From Boesenbergia rotunda (lineage: Eukaryota; Streptophyta; Magnoliopsida; Zingiberales; Zingiberaceae): 64,000 bases of DNA. The stretch covers positions 1 to 64,000 of the forward strand of contig JAGFNQ010007682.1 of assembly GCA_024364735.1 (NCBI GenBank). Reading direction: 5' to 3'. How positions within the stretch are numbered: position 1 is the stretch's first letter; each line of letters starts with the position of its first letter. A program made the position numbers and the translations under genes. The notes under the pieces are model-generated. The model was not told the DNA's origin, ran no database searches, and saw only the letters and a list, made by a program, of their open reading frames with translations. Positions 58,460-64,000 of the stretch are shown piece by piece.

Positions 58460-60629
58460 CTGTAGTATAAGAAAATAAGGCTATAAGCACATAGGCTTAG
58501 TAAGACTCTTTCCTACTCACTAAAACCATACATCACATAAAACATAAACATATGAAACATTTGACATAGCATAATTCTGAACATAAAACATAAGCATATT
58601 CTTAACATAAAACATAAGCATATTCTTAACATAAATCATAAGCATATTCTTAACATAGATCATAAGCATATAAACATTTAACATAGCATGATTCTTAACA
58701 TAAAACATAAGCACATTCTTAACATAAATCATAAGCATATGAACATTTAATATAGCATGATTCTTAACATAAAACATAAGCATAAAACATACTTATCATG
58801 GCATAATTCTTAACATAACATGAGCATGAAACATATTTATAATGGCATATTTATTAACATGGACATAAGCATATTCTTAACGTAAGACATAAGCATAAAC
58901 ATACTTATCATGGCATAATGCATAACATGAATGAATACATGAGTCAAATGCATATACATAAGGATGCTTAATTGAAATTCATACTTTTAAATACTTAAGC
59001 ATAATCATAACATCATTGGGGTCCCCGGCTTGTACCACATATATACATCATAAGCATGCATCCCTAAGTAAATACGAGGTAGCTAGTCTCGACCTACTAG
59101 GGTAGGAACAGTTACGGTAGTTCCAAAAACTGAGGCATTCTTAAGGTGCCCATCCCTGTTGGACAGCTACGGTAGTCCCAGAACCGTGGACAGCTACGGT
59201 AGTCCAGAACCGAGGTGTTCTTAAGGTGCCCATCCCTTGGACCCTTACTTTGGTCCGGTACAACCACATTCATAATGTAAAATAACTTTGCATGCTTCAT
59301 CATTCATAGACATACATAACATATCTTAAGACATAACCATAATCTTGTCACATGAAGCATGACATAACCATACTTGGCATTTCATCATTCATACTTAATT
59401 CATAACATCATTATGCCTTCATCATTCATACTTATCATCCATACTTATCATTCGTACTTAAGGCATAAACATTGTCTTCATTCATCCTCTCCATTCATAA
59501 AACATGACATATATACATAATCATAGTATCCATCATAGAGCATGCATGGGTGAAATTCTTATGAACAGGATACATACTACTTAGGTCCATGGCATTCTAC
59601 ATTACTTAGGTTCATGGCATTCATCATAGAGCGTGCATAGACCTTCATAAACATATATCTATTTTAGGTATTTAACAACATACATGCATTATTCTATATA
59701 ACATGAAGTCTACATCAAATTCATGTGTTCATGGTACATGGTTAAATCATTCATGAATAAACATAGAGATAACCTAGACATACTAAGTCATGGCCTATAA
59801 CACATAAAGCTAGGGTAGTAGGTAGCATAAAAATCCTTGCAACATACTTAACATATACATACATCATGATAAACTATAAACAAGTATCCTTGAAACCTTA
59901 ACCCAACCCCAAACCCTAGTTCCTTGACTTGGCCGAAAGTTCATTAAGAGGAGACTCTATCATTTAATCAACATGAAGGGTTCCATGAGTAAAAGAAAAC
60001 CTAAACATTGCATACAAAGCCATAGAGAGCCGTTAGAGCCCATAGTTGGAGCTAACCCTAATTTTATTAGCCCTACAATTGACCTTGGCCGAAACCCTAG
60101 AGGCCACAAGCATATGGAGTTATTCACATGATTCACCACAAATGTCCAATTCAATACATACAATACCATGAGAAACCATTTGAACCCTTGATTGGATCTA
60201 ACCCTTAGTCCTAACCGTAATTCATGCATTGGCCGAAACCCCATAAGGGGAAATAAGTCCATGAAAAATCTATAAAATTTACAATTAACATTCATTATGT
60301 CATAACATTCATTATGTCATAGGGTTCTTGGTAACATACTTGGAGGTTTGAATTTAAACCTAACCATGGGACATGGGTGGTGGCCGAATCCCTAAAGGGG
60401 TTTTAGGGTGCTACAAAATTCCCCAAATCATACTTTTATGCTTAACTTATCATGAGTAAACATTAGGAAACATAAGAGGGCTTTTTAACATCATTTTTAG
60501 CCCCAAAACATGCTTGGCCGAAACCTTCAAAAGCCCTAACCATAGATTTTTCACTATGGTGTGCCAACAAAAACTTATATCATGACAAACATCTTGAAAG
60601 CCATTATACCACAGGTGAGGGGGTCTTAC
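58460..60629 (-). other. Predicted intron inside Tekay-like LTR (copy 4)
   Basis: On the minus strand CCAAG|GTAAGACC at 60629 and a pyrimidine-rich tract ending TACTACAG|ATC at 58460, 2.17 kb apart. Confidence 0.5.
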
Positions 60630-61002
60630 CTTGGTTTATCTTGATTATCACCTTGAATAGAGAAGCCAAAAGAAAACTCCTTGACCCTAGACCTCTCCTT
60701 AGCCCTTGTAGCCTTGTAGAAAGCCTTGGATCTTCAAGATGGAGTCCTTTGTGAAGCTTTTCTAAGGGAAACAAACCCTTGTGGGTTTCGTCTAGAAGAA
60801 GGAAGGAGAAGGAAGAAGGGAAGAGGAAAAGTCTTGATGTAGAAGAAAATAACTTAAGTCTTTTTTCCCTCATCCCCCCCCCCCCCCCCCTCTTATACTA
60901 AATGGAGGGGGCATGTGAAAGGTCATGGTGTCTTCTCACATGGTGACTCTTCACTTCCTTAAGCCTTAACCAAAATCCACTTTATTGTCTACTAGCACTC
61001 CC

Positions 61003-61072
61003 TTGCTAGGTGAATTGGTTAGTGCATGCATGGTGTTACACTAGGTCCAAGGTTCAATCCTTGGTGCATGCA
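61003..61072 (+). other. tRNA-like module in LTR, antisense (copy 4)
   Basis: TGAATTGGTTAGTGC and B box GGTTCAATCC (61051-61060), CAAGG...CCTTG T-arm; followed by a T-rich stretch. Confidence 0.58.
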
Positions 61073-61386
61073 CTTTATTTTTATTTTTATTTTATTTTTT
61101 ATTTATTTTTTTCGGCAATGCCCTCTCGGCCCACCAATAGCCATGCTAATATTCCTAATTGAAACTCATTTCTATTTATATCAAATTCTACCTAAGATCT
61201 ACTCATAACCATGGTACTAGAAAAGCCCATGTAAGGTCCATTAGCACTTAGCTTCTTATTCTATATCGAAAATCATGGGTAATCATGCTAAGGTTTATAC
61301 TAGTGTCCCTATGTTCCTCGAGAATCTATCTAGGCATGGTCAATATTTTTAAAGAAAATATTGAGAATATTTTTCGGGTCGTTACA

Positions 61387-61400
61387 ATCCACCATACCTC
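61387..61400 (-). other. Polypurine tract
   Basis: GAGGTATGGTGGAT on the minus strand, adjoining the 3' LTR. Confidence 0.75.
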
Positions 61401-61420
61401 GTGAAAGTTCGTCCTCGAAC

Positions 61421-62060
61421 TTAGAATAGCTCCGGGTACTTGCGTCTCATCTCGTCCTCACGTTCCCAGGTAGCTTCCTCGAACCTTTGACTTTGCCATA
61501 GGACCTTGACTAAGGCTACCTTCTTGTTCCTTAGCTTTTTGATTTCTCGATCCAAGATCTGGATAGGTCGACTTTCAAAACTTAGGTCCTCCTGAACTTG
61601 TACTGTCTGCGGCTCGATCACCTGATCCGTGTTTAGAATACACTTCTAGAGCATCGACACATGAAACACGTTATGGATAGCCGACATCTCTTGAGGCAGC
61701 TCTAGCTCATATGACACCTTGCCGACTCTTTCCAGTATCGGGAACGGTCCCACATAACGCGGACTCAGTTTTCCTTTCTTCCCGAATCTCGTTACCCCTT
61801 TCATAGGAGCCACTTTGAGGAATACCAGCTCCCCAATATTGAATTCCAGTGGCCTACGCCGGACATCTGCATAACTCTTCTGCCGACTCTGAGCAGCTTC
61901 TATCCGTCGTCGAATGTTCTGTATAGCTCGGGTGATGTCGTTGATGAGATCCGTCGTGAGCCCCATCGCCATCTTTTCACCACCTTCATACCAACAGATC
62001 TGAGACCTACATCTACTCCCGTACAAGGCTTCATAAGGTGTCATTCCGATAGTAGCTTGG
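61421..62060 (-). pseudogene. pol: Chromovirus integrase C-terminus and chromodomain
   Basis: On the minus strand from 62060: HQATIGMTPYEALYGSRC, a helical linker (RIEAAQSRQKSYADVRRR), GELVFLKVAPMKG, KLSPRYVGPFPILERVG, HNVFHVSML, then a TAG at about 61646 (Arg in relatives), KCI, and the chromodomain-type tail RPIQILDREIKKLRNKKVA...VLWQSQRFEEATWEREDEM ending at 61421. The tail domain in chromoviruses helps direct integration to heterochromatin. The integrase core and everything upstream is cut off at 62060. One stop and the truncation make it inactive. Confidence 0.88.
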
Positions 62061-64000
62061 TGTTGGGATCGGGTGCATGTTGACATGGATACGGGTTCAT
62101 AATTTTAAAATTTAATTACATGCAGCGGAAGGTTTAGCATAAATAATTTCTCAAATTATTTCAACCACGTATCTAGCATGCAACCTTATATTGTGTAGAC
62201 ATGATCATAAATTAAAATTTTGTAGAAAGTAAACTAATTTATTTGATACCTCGCATAACTCGAAGTAAGGGACGAGATCCAACCGTAGCGTCCCTTGGAA
62301 GCTCCGCCTCTATTCGCGTCCACGCCGAGTTGTCTTCGGGATGACTTCGTAAAGCCACGAGTTTCGTGCCGACAAGAACTACTAGATTCTCCAAAGGCAC
62401 GACAAGAATATCAAGAGAGAGAGATGGAAACTAACCACCAAACGAAAAACGGAATCAAGATTCCGGGAAGAAGGAAGGAGTCGCGACCCGCTTCTTCTTC
62501 TTCTTCGGCACCTTCTTGGTGGAGGTGGCTCACAGCAACCCTAAGGGAGCCCTTTAGGGCCAGCGCCAACTAGAGGAGGGAGAGGGAGAGGGAGAGAAGT
62601 AGAGTAAAAGAGGCTAGGCAAGAATCCTTGATCACTTGAATTAATTTTCAAGCCTTGCCTATGCACCTTTATATAGTAGCCTCTTTATCGCCAAGTCTCC
62701 TTTTTAACGGAATAAATTTTTCATAAGAAATTTATCTTATAAATTATTCTATGAATTATTCCGTTATGCCAAGTTTTTATTATAACTTAATTTATAATAA
62801 AAACAACCATGTCTCCCCTTTTATTATGGAATAAATATTTACAAGAAATTTATTATATAAATTTTTCTTATCATGGAAAAATTAATTCATAATTGATTTT
62901 ATAAAATAAAATAAACCAATCCACGGTTCATTTTAATTTCCATAAAAAGAATAAATTTCTATAAATTTTTTTATATAAATTTCTTTATATAAATTTCTTT
63001 ATCCATAATTTTATAAAACAAATCACGCTCGATTTATTTTATAATTTAAACCAAAAACTTGGTTCTCCCTTTTTTATTATGGTCGGCCAAACCAAAGAGG
63101 GTGGGGACGCTCTTTGGCCGGCCAAACCAAAGCCTATTCCTCACGAATTAAACTCATTTAATTCGTCCATTAAGTCTTCAAAAGACATAGTCATTTTATG
63201 CTTCCGATGCGTCTCTGAAAATTCAGATTCGACTTATCTCTCTTGATCGGAAAATCCAATTTTCAACTCGTTTTAAATCCCTCGGATTACTCATAGTGCG
63301 TGTGACTAAATAGGCTTTCGATTTATGTTGGCCGTCTATAATCAACCAATTATAGAACGATCATGAGTGACACCTAGTAGTGCATCATGATCCCCAATTA
63401 ATCGAAAGATCAACGGTTGACCTCAGATATAATTCTGAAACCCTTCAGCAGCTCTACTGAATCGTGTCTCATTCCCTTCACCATCTTATACCCACTTGGT
63501 TCAGGACACGGTCTATGTGTGTCAGTCCCCACTAGGCTGACTACGTCACACCAAGCCCAAGTAATGTCTTTCTCGTCCAATGGATTCTAATTACACTCAT
63601 GTATTTCAGAGACTCATACTCTGAACATGTCATGCTCTGGCCAGAGGCTTTGAGTAACAATCCGACGATAGGCCTTGGGTATACATCCCCTCGCAAGGAG
63701 TGGTGAATCCTTTGTAGGTTGTTCAAACATCTTAGGGCACTTTGGCTTATACCCAACCATCCTGGGTCCACACCTCCTTGGAGATGCTTGCTTAAGATGT
63801 TAAAGTATAAGTCTCCATGGCCAAGATGACTTGAACACCGCAAGTCAAAGGAGCATCGCACGTAAGCTGCAGTAAGAACTTCACTGACATGTCTATATGT
63901 AGACTACCATGTGAAGTTTTACAGCCAGTCACTCCAATGAACTAGATCCCTCAACTAGCATTCATGTTTATCTCCGGACATCCCAATGTCACCAGCTAAT
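62061..64000 (-). repeat. Family F LTR, runs out of the window
   Basis: Starts TGTTGGGATCGGG, homologous to 37699 onward over at least 1.94 kb; about 260-270 bp of the expected length is beyond the window end. Whether it is a solo LTR or part of an element cannot be seen. TATA-like box at 62666-62675. Confidence 0.88.

Larger units (their letters stand above)
58036..61386 (-). repeat. 3' LTR, Tekay-like (3.35 kb)
   Basis: Inverted relative to 53689-57006. Contains loose tandem ATTCTTAACATAAAACATAAGC repeats (about 58560-58900), a run of 17 C (60874-60890), and the conserved donor-like (60629) and acceptor-like (58460) pair. Confidence 0.9.
58036..62060 (-). mobile_element. Tekay-like gypsy inserted in the neighbouring gag
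   Basis: 3' LTR 58036-61386, polypurine tract 61387-61400, chromodomain and integrase C-terminus to 62060, where a family F LTR cuts it. The left flank is TGTTT (58031-58035); the matching right side lies outside the window. Younger than the element at 53689 because it interrupts its gag. Confidence 0.87.

Noticed and set aside
58520..58783. Open frame of repeated Met-Leu-Met/Val-Lys-Asn on the minus strand
   Set aside because: Comes from the ACATAAAACATAAGC repeats of the Tekay-like LTR.

Overview
The window looks like gene-free, retrotransposon-packed nuclear DNA of a flowering plant. Every recognisable protein domain belongs to a plant Ty1/copia or Ty3/gypsy LTR retrotransposon, and the primer-binding sites are those plant elements use (initiator tRNA-Met and tRNA-Asp types). 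I found no host gene, rRNA, canonical tRNA or CRISPR array. The species cannot be fixed from the sequence; a large, repeat-rich (possibly monocot) genome is a guess.

Layout, left to right. 1-6998: SIRE-like copia on +, 5' end outside the window, with decayed gag-pol and a downstream env-like unit that reads as a spliced gene. 6999-7109: copia LTR fragment. 7110-17235: Tekay-like gypsy (chromovirus) on -, both LTRs present, RT-RNaseH-integrase deleted. 17236-18734: copia 5' LTR on -. 18735-20284: unassigned, probably LTR-like. 20285-21332: copia gag/leader remnant on -. 21333-21863 plus 33692-34346: one SIRE-like LTR split by a complete Athila-like gypsy (21864-33686, + strand, 5-bp target duplication GGCGC). 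34347-37054: 3' end of a SIRE-like copia on -. 37055-37258: copia LTR fragment. 37259-37698: SIRE LTR fragment on +. 37699-49499: long copia ('family F') on -, whose 5' LTR is split by a solo LTR of its own family (46956-49169, target duplication ATCTC). 49500-50166: inverted SIRE LTR fragment. 50167-53386: Athila-like 3' remnant. 53387-53688: scrap of another gypsy RT. 53689-58035 and 58036-62060: two Tekay-like elements head to head, giving about 3.3-kb inverted LTRs. 62061-64000: family F LTR running out of the window.

All coding regions are pseudogenes with stops, frameshifts or deletions, except possibly the small env-like ORF at 6268-6920. No element here could move on its own proteins.

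The unusual biology lies in non-coding parts. (1) Arrays of short hairpins with apparently compensatory stem changes recur in unrelated retrotransposon superfamilies. (2) All four Tekay-like LTRs carry a matching donor-like/acceptor-like pair that would make a 2.1-2.8-kb intron inside the LTR. (3) The same LTRs carry an antisense tRNA-like module with A- and B-box-like sequences upstream of the promoter. (4) The SIRE env-like ORF has its own leader and a 281-bp intron that joins a short coding exon in frame. These were read by eye and need alignment or transcript data to confirm.
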